Shown here piece after piece: positions 1 through 7,623 of a stretch of DNA of 32,203 nt. The notes beneath the pieces were generated by a model. That model was not told the DNA's origin. It did not search any database and was given only the letters and a program-made list of their open reading frames with translations. Position numbers and translations under genes: made by a program. Source of the DNA: Chloroflexota bacterium (GTDB lineage Bacteria; Chloroflexota; Dormibacteria; Dormibacterales; Dormibacteraceae). Within the stretch, counting starts at the first letter, position 1. Each line of letters starts with the position of its first letter. The stretch lies in the NCBI GenBank assembly GCA_005887735.1, contig VBII01000035.1, forward strand, positions 1 through 32,203, written 5' to 3'.

Positions 1-260
1 CCCGCAACCCCCTCGACCACGGGCGCCGAGGCACCGATCTGGCTGTGGCAGCTCGCGCACCGTCCCCCGCGCAGCGCGTAACCGACCACGGGCAGGAGGT
101 CGATTGCGTTGAGCTCCCGGCCGCAGGCGCGGCAGTGCGATCGCGGCCGGATGATTGATTCACCCCTGGGCAGCCGATCCGCCACCAGGTTGATGAAGCT
201 GCCCAGCCCCAGCCCGACAAGGGCGAGGTACACGGTCACAAACAGAGCTATGGATGGCAA
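1..260 (-). CDS. pilD: Prepilin peptidase (PilD/GspO type), N-terminal part, runs off window
   Basis: This is the N-terminal end of the membrane aspartyl protease that cleaves and N-methylates type IV prepilins; the rest lies beyond position 1. It is absent from the ORF track. I read it from TTG at 260, which has an ACAGGA ribosome site 7-8 nt upstream. The translation opens with a hydrophobic segment, then GLGSFINLVADRLPRGESI, which matches the family signature GSFLNVVIxRLP. Two Cys-X-X-C pairs follow (CRAC and CASC), forming the cytoplasmic zinc-binding loop seen in many prepilin peptidases. The catalytic aspartates would lie downstream and cannot be checked. It follows the major pilin on the same strand, with a hairpin in the 77-nt gap, so it is probably the last gene of the pilus operon. 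Family identification is firm; the exact start is inferred. Confidence 0.85.
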   Translation of the reverse strand, partial: MPSIALFVTVYLALVGLGLGSFINLVADRLPRGESIIRPRSHCRACGRELNAIDLLPVVGYALRGGRCASCHSQIGASAPVVEGVA

Positions 261-286
261 TGCAAATTCCTGTCCGAAAACGATTG

Positions 287-310
287 AGGGCGCCGCTTGC
301 ACGGCGCCCT
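287..310 (-). terminator. Strong hairpin between major pilin and pilD
   Basis: The plus strand reads AGGGCGCCG, six loop bases, CGGCGCCCT: a perfect 9-bp GC stem. On the transcribed minus strand it lies 28 nt after the pilin stop and is followed by CAATCGTTTTC, a weak T-run. It could be a partial terminator or an mRNA-stabilising element that lets the abundant pilin be made in excess of the peptidase. Which of these applies is inference. Confidence 0.55.
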
Positions 311-337
311 GCACTTCCCTTCGCTACGCGACGTCCC

Positions 338-796
338 TTACTTCGGAGCGCAACCGCTGATTGCCGCACCGCCTGAATCCGATCCGATGCCATTCCCCCC
401 GGATACGCCCGAGATCCTGCCCGCGCTGTCCCACTCATAGAAGAATTGAGTGGCTCCGTTCCGCGTGTAGTTCGGGTTGGTGTCCGACGGGGTCGTGGTG
501 TAGAGCTTGACGCTGCCGGTGGTCCCGGTCATGTCCTGGGTGTACTTGGCCTGCTCCGGAACGGTGCTGAGGTTGTTGTTCGCCATGTAAGCGTCGAGCG
601 CCGCCTGTACGGTCTTGTACTCGGAGTTGCATGCCTCCACGTTGGCGTGCGTCGTGAGGCCGACCAGGCTGAGGGTCACGATCGCGGCAAGGATGCCGAG
701 GATCGTCACCACCACGAGGAGCTCGATCAGCGTAAAGCCCTGCTGGCCCTTGCGTCCCCGCAAGTTCTTGTTCAACCAACCGTAGAGACCTGCCAT
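338..796 (-). CDS. pilA: Type IV major pilin-like prepilin
   Basis: A 152-residue prepilin, probably the main fibre subunit. A charged leader of about 20 residues ends in Gly before FTLIELLVVVTILGILAAIV, the classic class III signal: cleavage after G, N-methyl-Phe at +1, Glu at +5, and the hydrophobic helix that anchors the subunit and packs in the pilus core. The body has one Cys near the helix end (EACNSEY) and one near the C-terminus (SGCAPK), which could form a pilin disulfide. The ATG at 796 has an AAGGGG ribosome site. It is separated from the upstream pilus genes by 164 nt of repeat-rich DNA, so it probably has its own promoter. Major rather than minor pilin is inferred from the separate transcription unit and the adjacent pilD. 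Confidence 0.9.
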   Translation of the reverse strand: MAGLYGWLNKNLRGRKGQQGFTLIELLVVVTILGILAAIVTLSLVGLTTHANVEACNSEYKTVQAALDAYMANNNLSTVPEQAKYTQDMTGTTGSVKLYTTTPSDTNPNYTRNGATQFFYEWDSAGRISGVSGGNGIGSDSGGAAISGCAPK

Positions 797-960
797 TGAG
801 TCGCCCCCTTGTTAGGCAGCCGCACTTCCAAATGCGGCTCCATCGCTTTTGATTTGATCGGCCCTCAGTGTCGGTCTGGCCACGCCAAACCTGAATAGAG
901 GGAGTGGCCCATCCAATGGGCGGCAGTCCCTACCCAGGCTGGGCCAATGGGCGGAGTCGG
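797..960. promoter_or_regulatory. Repeat-rich upstream region of the major pilin gene
   Basis: No gene fits in this 164-nt gap. It holds an 11-bp direct repeat, CCAATGGGCGG at 913-923 and 944-954 (31 bp apart, close to three helical turns). It also holds an inverted repeat GCCCAT-CCA-ATGGGC at 907-921, a CCCAG-G-CTGGG palindrome at 933-943, and an imperfect hairpin GCCGCA/TGCGGC at 819-838 just before the pilin ribosome site. Helically phased direct repeats suggest a regulator site, and the inverted repeat could end the upstream transcript. I could not pick a convincing sigma-70 promoter. Confidence 0.4.
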
Positions 961-1128
961 CTAGTGCAGTCCCAGGCAGGCCGAGACTGCCGCCCCAAAA
1001 AGCAGGATGGAGCCGAACAGCGAGGCGCAACCCCTCCGCCGAACCGCCTCCAGCTTCGTGTCTCCGATGAGGTTGAGGTCTGCCAGAGGCCTGCGCCGTT
1101 CCTCTTGCTGCGGTCGCTTACGCTTCAT
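961..1128 (-). CDS. Very small PilN-like single-pass membrane protein
   Basis: A 55-residue ORF missing from the track. The ATG at 1128 overlaps the TGA of the preceding PilM fusion by one base and has a GGAGG ribosome site, so translational coupling is very likely. It begins MKRKRPQQEERRRPLADLNLI, highly basic, followed by one hydrophobic helix (LFGSILLFGAAVSACLGL), then TAG. The placement directly after PilM, and the pattern of basic tail, an 'LNLI' motif and one transmembrane helix, match the start of PilN, which binds PilM through exactly this N-terminal motif. The normal periplasmic coiled-coil and ferredoxin-like domain are missing, and no continuation is obvious in the other frames. 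It is either a minimal PilM anchor or a truncated pilN. No pilO follows. Confidence 0.65.
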   Translation of the reverse strand: MKRKRPQQEERRRPLADLNLIGDTKLEAVRRRGCASLFGSILLFGAAVSACLGLH

Positions 1129-3551
1129 CAGCTCCTCCGCATGAGCAGGCCCAGGCAGGCCAGATAGGTCGAATGGCGGACATTCGGTGGCACTCGCGGC
1201 GGCACTGGCAGAAGCATCACCGGCTGGCCGATGAGCCCAGCCAGCTCTGTCAGTAACTGCGAAGGCAGCGCTTGCTCGCTCGAGACGAACACCGGGGCCG
1301 CCCGCCCGAAGTCGCCGTTGGACTGACGCCGGTAGAAACGGAGCGCCGTCCGGAGCGCCGGGGCTAGAGCGGCGGCCGCATCGTCTCCCATCGGTCCGTT
1401 GACCCTGAAGCTGTGCCAGATCTGCGGCACGTGGTCATCGATCAGGAAGATTTCTGCCGGATCCGACGACAGGTCAAGGACGACGCATGCCGGCGCCGGC
1501 ACGGCCCTGGCCACGCTCGCCGACTTCAGCTCGACCACCATCGGCTCTAGGCCGGCCAGCTTGACCGCCTCGGTGATGTTCTTGACCAGCCCCTGATCCC
1601 AGGCTGCGGCGTAGACGATGCGCTCCTGCACTTGCGGGTCGGCCAGCTGCGTCCAGCGAGTCGCCATTTTCTGCGGGTCGAATGACAGCTCCCGGGCGAT
1701 GGCGGCATCGACATCGCGAGGTGTCGATGTTGGCGCGAGGTGCAGGATCCTGAAGGTGGCGACGGAATCGCTTGCCGCAACCAAGGCTCGAGTCTGGGTG
1801 ATCTCAGCCCGAGCCAGCAACGGCTTGAGCGCCCGAGCCACGCCGGCGGGATCCGCCACCTTGCCGCCGACCGACGCGCCATCCGGAACAACGGAGGATG
1901 CACAGCGCATCTCGCCACCCATGGTGCCTTCAACGACTCGAATCGAAGCACCGGACAGGTCGACGGCCAGGCGAGTCGCTATTTTGCGGTCTCCGACCTC
2001 GACGTTCGCCCAAAGGTGTGGATTTGCTCCCGAACACGTGGGGGGCGAGGTCGTGATGCACGCAGAGATCACAGCATCGCGTGCGTTCAGCGGAACCAGA
2101 TAAAGGCGATTGCCCAGCGTGCCCAGGTAGATGCAAATGCCGGTAGTGCAGGCTCCAACCTCCACGGAGCTGCCGGCAGCGCCCAGATCGCCGTACCGGT
2201 TGACTTCCACCATCTGGCCGCCCTGGTTTTGGACCTCGTGGACGTAGCCATCGTCAGCGCCGAAGTACCAGTTACCGGCGCCGTCTGTCGCGGGCGTCGT
2301 GTCGATCGCCGAACCAGTCCCCGCATAGCTTGGAACGGGGTTCAACGACGAGTTGAAGAGGTGGAGCGCCCCGTCCTGGGCGCCGACGCCGAAAAGACTG
2401 CATGAACCGCACCAGTACGGCGCGTCGGCGATGCCGCCGCCAACCTGCTGGCTGTTCAAGAATGTCGGCCCGTTCGACCCGATCCGGTAAAGGGCGACGC
2501 CGCCTCCGCCGAACGTGATCGCCAGCCCGGCAGGTAGGGTCGCGCTTTGAAGCGCTATGCCCGAGGCGTTCGCCCACGGCAGCGGCCAGCTCCCCGCTGA
2601 CTCAAGGCCGTCCTTTGGATCATAGGTGTATTCGACGAGGCGGCTCGAGCTCGCGGTCGAGACGACGGCGTAGATATAGTCGACGACCTGGCCGCACCCG
2701 CTAGTGCAGGGGAATGCAATGGGTCCCGCCACAACCGGCCGGCTGCCGGAAATCGGTGCGCTGGACTTCGAAGCGCAGGCCGTACCGGCGAGGTCATAGG
2801 CCTCGAGGTTGGCGCCGTCCGCGAAGTAAACGAGGCCGCGCAGCGACGGGCTGGCCGCCGGCTGTGTCGCCGGGGCTGCGCCCGAGCTCGTCGTTATCAC
2901 GCAAAGCTGCGATGGGGGCGCGAACGAGGTGTCGTCAATCGTGACGTTCAAGCACGATCCTTCCATCGGACAGCTCGGGCTGCTGGACAGAGGGATGACG
3001 TCCAGGTACTGGCCCGAGTGTCCCGGCCTGGCCAAAACCAGCGGCGGCGCGGTTACGGCCCCGTCGAGGTCAAGCGACCACCGTTCCGTGGCAGAGCCGA
3101 ACGGAAAGTCGAAAACGTTGCCAGCAGCGTCGCCGACGATGTAGTCGTTGAGCTGGCCGAGCTGCACGTGCACTCCGTCGACGTTGAATGGTTCGGACGA
3201 GCTCTCGATCTGCTTGAACTGAGGTGACCTGACGTCCACCGTGGGCCAGCAGCTCAGGTACGTCGCCGAAGCTGTGAGGTTGTTCAACGTCGCGGTCGGA
3301 AGGGAAGGGCATGGAGCGTTGAGCTGGGTGGCCTGCAGGCGGCTGAGGGCAAGCTCGATCGCGGAGTTGTCGGTCGCCTGGTTGGCGACTCGGTTGAGCA
3401 TGGTGTGCGAGACAAGGAAATTCGTGCTCAGCTCGGTCATCAGAGCGCCCGAGATGATGGCGATGAATGCGGTCATGATCAGCACGCCGCTCAGCACACT
3501 GCCTCGCTGCGAACGCCTGCGATCCTTCAACAGAGCGAGGATCGCGGTCAT
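1128..3551 (-). CDS. Minor-pilin/beta-propeller/PilM in-frame fusion
   Basis: An 807-residue ORF combining three parts. Residues 1-45 resemble a PilX-type prepilin start: basic leader, QRG, then the hydrophobic VLSGVLIMTAFIAIISGAL. Residues 50-520 are Cys-containing, Gly/Ser-rich and propeller-like, with repeats such as DGAGNWYFGADDGYVHEV and GLVYFADGANLEAYDLAG resembling PQQ/WD blades. From about residue 524 the sequence (LAVDLSGASIRVVEG, then VVLDLSSDPAEIFLID) looks like the actin-fold ATPase PilM, which is cytoplasmic. The ATG at 3551 overlaps the upstream stop (ATGA). The topology is contradictory: a pilin helix exports what follows it, while PilM must stay inside. A GGAG sits 8 nt before an ATA codon at 1982, where PilM would naturally begin. 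Separate initiation there, or loss of a stop and start by a small deletion, is plausible. Confidence 0.75.
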   Translation of the reverse strand: MTAILALLKDRRRSQRGSVLSGVLIMTAFIAIISGALMTELSTNFLVSHTMLNRVANQATDNSAIELALSRLQATQLNAPCPSLPTATLNNLTASATYLSCWPTVDVRSPQFKQIESSSEPFNVDGVHVQLGQLNDYIVGDAAGNVFDFPFGSATERWSLDLDGAVTAPPLVLARPGHSGQYLDVIPLSSSPSCPMEGSCLNVTIDDTSFAPPSQLCVITTSSGAAPATQPAASPSLRGLVYFADGANLEAYDLAGTACASKSSAPISGSRPVVAGPIAFPCTSGCGQVVDYIYAVVSTASSSRLVEYTYDPKDGLESAGSWPLPWANASGIALQSATLPAGLAITFGGGGVALYRIGSNGPTFLNSQQVGGGIADAPYWCGSCSLFGVGAQDGALHLFNSSLNPVPSYAGTGSAIDTTPATDGAGNWYFGADDGYVHEVQNQGGQMVEVNRYGDLGAAGSSVEVGACTTGICIYLGTLGNRLYLVPLNARDAVISACITTSPPTCSGANPHLWANVEVGDRKIATRLAVDLSGASIRVVEGTMGGEMRCASSVVPDGASVGGKVADPAGVARALKPLLARAEITQTRALVAASDSVATFRILHLAPTSTPRDVDAAIARELSFDPQKMATRWTQLADPQVQERIVYAAAWDQGLVKNITEAVKLAGLEPMVVELKSASVARAVPAPACVVLDLSSDPAEIFLIDDHVPQIWHSFRVNGPMGDDAAAALAPALRTALRFYRRQSNGDFGRAAPVFVSSEQALPSQLLTELAGLIGQPVMLLPVPPRVPPNVRHSTYLACLGLLMRRS

Positions 3552-4072
3552 GGGTTCATCCGCGGATCAAAACGGAAAGTCTGCGATTCGCTGTAGGCCT
3601 GGACCGTGACCGTGAGGCTGACTACGACAGTCGCATTCGTGTCGACGAACCATGAGAACGCAGTCACGTTGGTGGCCGCATGCCCCGTCGCGTCGGTGGT
3701 GGCAACAGTTCGGTCGAGGAAGTTGGAGCCGTCCCAGGCGTAGCTCACCTGGAACGAAGCGGGGACCGGCGTCGAGTTGCTGACCTGGAGTCCGCTCAAC
3801 ACCAGCGGCTGAGTGGTGCATGGGCTCGACGGCACACAACCGGTGTCGCTCGGGGCAGCGCTCCGGGCGAAATCGTCGTAAGCGAAGTACTCGAAGTTGC
3901 GGATCTGGCTGCTCGCTTCGACCCGGCTCGAGGCGATGGTCGCGGCTCGCCAGGATGTCAGCAAGACAGAGGTCAAGGCGGACATCAGCAGCGCACCAAT
4001 GGCCACGGCGATGATCAGCTCGACCAGCGTGTAGCCGTTCTGGCCCTTCATACGGGACCGCGCACCCCTCAT
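3548..4072 (-). CDS. Minor type IV prepilin (PilW-like)
   Basis: A prepilin of about 174 residues. I start it at ATG 4072, whose ATG overlaps the upstream TGA (ATGA), rather than at the longer ORF-track start, which would read through the previous gene. The leader MRGARSRMKGQNG ends in Gly before YTLVELIIAVAIGALLMSAL, with Glu at +5 and a hydrophobic helix, so it is processed by prepilin peptidase. The body contains a Cys pair (GCVPSSPC) and beta-rich sequence. Its size, and its position between another minor pilin and the PilX-like fusion, suggest the PilW/GspJ class of priming minor pilins that sit at the pilus tip. The exact class is uncertain. Confidence 0.85.
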   Translation of the reverse strand: MRGARSRMKGQNGYTLVELIIAVAIGALLMSALTSVLLTSWRAATIASSRVEASSQIRNFEYFAYDDFARSAAPSDTGCVPSSPCTTQPLVLSGLQVSNSTPVPASFQVSYAWDGSNFLDRTVATTDATGHAATNVTAFSWFVDTNATVVVSLTVTVQAYSESQTFRFDPRMNP

Positions 4073-4515
4073 CGATTGATCTTGTAAACCGAAACTGACG
4101 AACCGACGGCCGCGCTGGACGGCCAGGACTTGACGGAGATCGTCCAAACTTGGACTGCCCCTGGTGACGATGCCAGCCACTGCCAGCCGACGTCCGCTCG
4201 CAGTGTGAACGGACCGTTTGGGCAAGCAGCCTGGTAGCCGCCGGCTGAGGCCGGGCTGCTCGGATCCTCGGTCGCGAAGCAATCCGAATAGGGCGCGACT
4301 GAGGAGTCGAACGCGCTGGCGCTGATCGCCTCCATCTCGTACTGGAGGCTGGCTTGCGCCGCCGTATTCCGCTTAGCAATCGTTGAGTCGAGCAGGCCGG
4401 TGCTCAGCGTTCCCACGACCAGCGCAAGCGCGAGGCTCGCTATCACAAGACTGACCAAAAGCTCGACGAGCGTCGTGCCGGACTGTGCCCGGCGCCGATC
4501 CTTCATGCGGGGCAT
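4069..4515 (-). CDS. Minor type IV prepilin (PilV/GspI-like)
   Basis: A 148-residue prepilin. The leader MPRMKDRRRAQSG precedes TTLVELLVSLVIASLALALVVG: Gly at -1, Glu at +5 and a hydrophobic helix, the usual prepilin peptidase substrate. Thr at +1 is less common than Phe but typical of minor pilins. The ATG at 4515 overlaps the TGA of the pilC downstream half by one base, so the two are translationally coupled. It is probably a minor pilin that primes pilus assembly with its two downstream neighbours. Assignment to the PilV/GspI type rests on size and order only. Confidence 0.85.
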   Translation of the reverse strand: MPRMKDRRRAQSGTTLVELLVSLVIASLALALVVGTLSTGLLDSTIAKRNTAAQASLQYEMEAISASAFDSSVAPYSDCFATEDPSSPASAGGYQAACPNGPFTLRADVGWQWLASSPGAVQVWTISVKSWPSSAAVGSSVSVYKINR

Positions 4516-5692
4516 CAGTGGACTTGTTTGAGGAGCCCGTACATGGGCAGGATGACCGATACCGCCACAAATCCCACCGCGCCGCCGACAGCAATCACAA
4601 GCGACGGCTCCATGAGCGCGATCATGTTCCGGACCTTGTAGTCCATCTCTTCGGCCAAGAAGTCGGCGATCTGCTCGAGGCTCGAGTCGAGGGTTCCGGT
4701 TTCTTCGCCGACGCGGATCATGCGGATCATCATCGGCGCGAACAAGCCCGTCGCGTCCAGAGGGGCCGAGAAGCCGTCTCCGGTCATCATTCGATCCTTG
4801 ACCGAATCGAGTCCGCGGCGATAGCGGATGTTGCCGGCCGACGCGATCGCGACCTCGAACGTCTGGCTGATCGGTATCCCCGCCGTGAGCATGGTGGCCA
4901 GCGTTCGGGTGAAGCGCTCGATGATGCTGTAGACCACTATGGTCCCGATCACCGGCAAGCGCAAGATCGCGTAATCCCAGAACACCCGGCCAGGCGGGCT
5001 GCTCATGAGCACCAGTACGCTGACGATGACGACGAAGAGCACGATCACGATCTCAATCCGCCACGTTTGGGCGAACGTGCCAACCCCGAGCAGGATCCTG
5101 AGACGAAGTTAGGAAGCACGAAGACGATCAAAACCGTGCAGACCGAGACCGCCAGCACGAGAATCACCGCGGGGTAGATCATCGCGCTGCGTAACTTCTT
5201 CAGGGCGGTGTCCTGGCGCTGCAGATAGGCGGCAACCTGGATCAGCACACGGTCGAGCGTCCCGCTGTATTCGGCCGCTCGCACCATGTCCACGTACAGC
5301 TCGTCGAAAACGCTCGGGTGACGTCCAATGGCTGACGAGAACGCTTCGCCCGCCTCCAGGTCCGCACAGATGTCCTCGAGCGCCGCGCGGAAGGCGCCTG
5401 AGCTTGATGCTCCTTGAAGGAGCTTGATCGCGTCGGTGATCGGCACGCCAACCCTGATGAAGGTTGCAAGCTGCCGCGAGAAGAGGATCAGGTCTTGGGT
5501 CTTGACCCGAAAGAAGGTCGGAAACTGCCGGTAGATCCAGCGCCATCCGCTGCGCGCCGGCCGCACCGACACGACGCGGAATCCGCGATCGATGAGGTCG
5601 CGGTGCACGGCAGCGGCGGACTCGGCGGTCGCGACGCGCTCTTCGAGCTTTCCGCGCGGCGAGTAGGCCCGATAGGTGAATCTGCTGACCAC
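4515..5692 (-). pseudogene. pilC: PilC/GspF inner-membrane platform protein, broken by deletion and frameshift
   Basis: PilC is the polytopic platform that couples the assembly ATPase to the growing pilus. The N-terminal half (215 aa) runs from GTG 5692, with GGAGGG just upstream; the track's longer start overlaps pilB. It carries the first GspF domain (FSRQLATFIRVGVPITDAI; AAEYSGTLDRVL) and ends after VLPNFVS in a shifted tail at a TGA (5045-5047). The C-terminal half (177 aa) carries the second GspF domain (TRTLATMLTAGIPISQTF; VGEETGTLDSSLEQIA). It can be read upstream of its GTG (5048) as RILLGVGTFAQTWRIEIV in the other frame. Family members have about 14 residues (…LF..LG..LPLPT) between these points, so around 40 nt and the frame are lost near 5099. 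The GTGA overlap could allow split expression, but deletion, or an assembly fault, explains the data better. Confidence 0.85.
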
Positions 5693-5703
5693 TTGCCCTC
5701 CGA

Positions 5704-7623
5704 TCAGATGATGTAGACGCTGCGCATGACTTCGGACACAGTCGTCACGCCGGCTGCGATCTTGGCCCAGGCGTCGGCGCGAAGAGGCAGCATTCCCTCG
5801 GCGACCGCGGCGCTCATGATCTCGGCGTGGCTCGACTTGGCGATCACAAGCCGCTTCACCTCGTCGGACAGGGTCAGCACCTCGAACACGCCGATGCGGT
5901 CGAAATAGCCCGTCCCGTTGCACCGGCTGCATCCCTGCCCCTTGTAGAGCTCGTGGGGAGCCGCCACGCCGACCGACGCGGCGAAATCGATGTCCTCCTT
6001 GGAAGGTGCGTACGCAACGCGGCAGCCGTCGCAGGTTTTCCGCACGAGGCGCTGCGCGACGATTGCGATTACAGAGGACGCGATCAGGAAGCCTTCGATC
6101 CCCATGTCCGTGAAGCGCAAAAGCGCACCCACGGCATCTGTCGCGTGGAGCGACGACAGCACCAGGTGCCCGGTCAGAGCTGACTGGACTGCAATCTCCG
6201 CGGTCTCGCGATCCCGGATCTCGCCGACCAGGATGATGTCCGGGTCCTGGCGCAGGATTGCCCGGAGGCCGTTCGCAAAGCTGATGTCGGCCAGCTTGTT
6301 GATCTGGCTCTGATTGATGTGGTCGAACATGTATTCGACCGGATCCTCGATGGTCATGATGTTGCGAACCTGGCTGTCAAGCTCGTGGATCGAGGCATAG
6401 AGCGTGGTCGTCTTGCCGCTGCCGGTCGGACCGGAAACGATCATCATCCCGTAAGGCGAGTGGAGCAGCCGGTGATACTCGTGGTAGGCGCCTTGCGAGA
6501 ATCCGAGCTGAGGCAGGGTGATGAGCGAGCGGCCGCGGTCGAGCAGCCGCATCACGAGCTTCTCTCCCCAGATCGTTTCCATGGTCGCCACCCTGACGTC
6601 CAGCTCGCGGCCGTCGACGTTGACGCTGATCTGCCCATCCTGGGCTCGCCTCCGCTCGACGATGTTCATGCCGGCCATGATCTTCACCCTGGACGACAGC
6701 GCAGCCGCGGTCGCGCTGGGCAGGTGAGCCATGTCCTGCAGCACGCCGTCGATCCTGAAGCGGACTCGCAGGAAGTCCTTCTGTGGTTCGATGTGGATGT
6801 CAGACGCGCGATCGCGCAACCCCTGGGTGATCAGAAGGTTGACGATCTCGACCGCGGGTGAGTTCGAGGTGACTTTTGAGAGCTCGAGAGTCATCACTCG
6901 GTCGAACTGCGCTTGGGGACGCGATTCGTTGAGCGTCTTGGCGGCGACGTTGAGCCGTGGGTGCATGTCGTGGATGCGCGTCAGGTTCAGCAGGATGTCT
7001 GAAGGCGCTGCGATGTAGGGAGCCACCGCTAGTCCGGTGATCAGGCGAATGTCGTTGATCACCATGAGGTTGCTCGGGTCGTTCATCGCGACGGAAAGAT
7101 GGCCGTTGTCACGGCGAATCGGCAGCACCAGGTTGCGTCGTGCAAAGTCCTCTGGGACGAGCCGGGCAATGTCCGGATCGACGTCCAGGTGCTTCAGGTC
7201 GGCCACTGGAGTCTCCAGGTGTGCGCTGAGGACCACTGTCATGTGGTCCTCATGGACGGCGCCCTGGTTCACCAGCAGCGTCCCGAGCGGGGCGTATGCC
7301 AGGCGCTGAGCATTGAGTGCTCGGGTGAGCTGCTCTTCGGTGATCAGGCCTTCGGCCAGGAGGACCTGGCCAATCCGTTCTTGGAGCGCCGGCGTCTGGC
7401 GCGGGCGGGCGCTCGCCTCGACTGCCACGCCGTCATGTTGGCTGGTCCGGGCATCGTTGGTAATGGGGATTTGCCCAACCACGTGGGCAGTTTGTCCCGG
7501 CTTCAGGACGCTCCGATCCCGCCTCGCCGGCTCACGCGCCCTGGTCTTGCTATCGGTGGGAAGGTCATTCAGGGGCCCAGCCTCGGCGGCTAGGTTCCCG
7601 TCAGACCCATTCGCGCCGCCCAC
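5704..7623 (-). CDS. pilB: Type IV pilus assembly ATPase PilB
   Basis: A 639-residue hexameric extension ATPase. A basic, disordered N-terminus is followed by an MshEN-type domain (about 78-210; IGQVLLAEGLITEEQLTRAL), which in relatives can bind cyclic di-GMP. The GspE core follows: Walker A GPTGSGKTTTLY (about 398), Asp box TIEDPVEY, Walker B-like DIILVGEIRDRETAE (about 461), His box TGHLVLSSLHATDA, and two Cys-X-X-C zinc pairs (CDGC about 530, CSRC about 567). Its presence together with pilC, pilM, pilins and pilD defines the operon. The GTG start at 7623 has GAGG 7 nt upstream and overlaps the 3' end of the regulator gene, implying coupling. No pilT retraction ATPase is in the window. Motifs appear intact. 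Confidence 0.95.
   Translation of the reverse strand: MGGANGSDGNLAAEAGPLNDLPTDSKTRAREPARRDRSVLKPGQTAHVVGQIPITNDARTSQHDGVAVEASARPRQTPALQERIGQVLLAEGLITEEQLTRALNAQRLAYAPLGTLLVNQGAVHEDHMTVVLSAHLETPVADLKHLDVDPDIARLVPEDFARRNLVLPIRRDNGHLSVAMNDPSNLMVINDIRLITGLAVAPYIAAPSDILLNLTRIHDMHPRLNVAAKTLNESRPQAQFDRVMTLELSKVTSNSPAVEIVNLLITQGLRDRASDIHIEPQKDFLRVRFRIDGVLQDMAHLPSATAAALSSRVKIMAGMNIVERRRAQDGQISVNVDGRELDVRVATMETIWGEKLVMRLLDRGRSLITLPQLGFSQGAYHEYHRLLHSPYGMMIVSGPTGSGKTTTLYASIHELDSQVRNIMTIEDPVEYMFDHINQSQINKLADISFANGLRAILRQDPDIILVGEIRDRETAEIAVQSALTGHLVLSSLHATDAVGALLRFTDMGIEGFLIASSVIAIVAQRLVRKTCDGCRVAYAPSKEDIDFAASVGVAAPHELYKGQGCSRCNGTGYFDRIGVFEVLTLSDEVKRLVIAKSSHAEIMSAAVAEGMLPLRADAWAKIAAGVTTVSEVMRSVYII

Noticed and set aside
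812-1030. 72-aa ORF on the minus strand
   Set aside because: It is a shadow of the 55-residue PilN-like ORF in another frame, with no ribosome site and no hydrophobic helix.
1740-2405. 221-aa plus-strand ORF
   Set aside because: It lies opposite the pilin-PilM fusion, has no ribosome site, and its composition reflects the GC-rich antisense strand.
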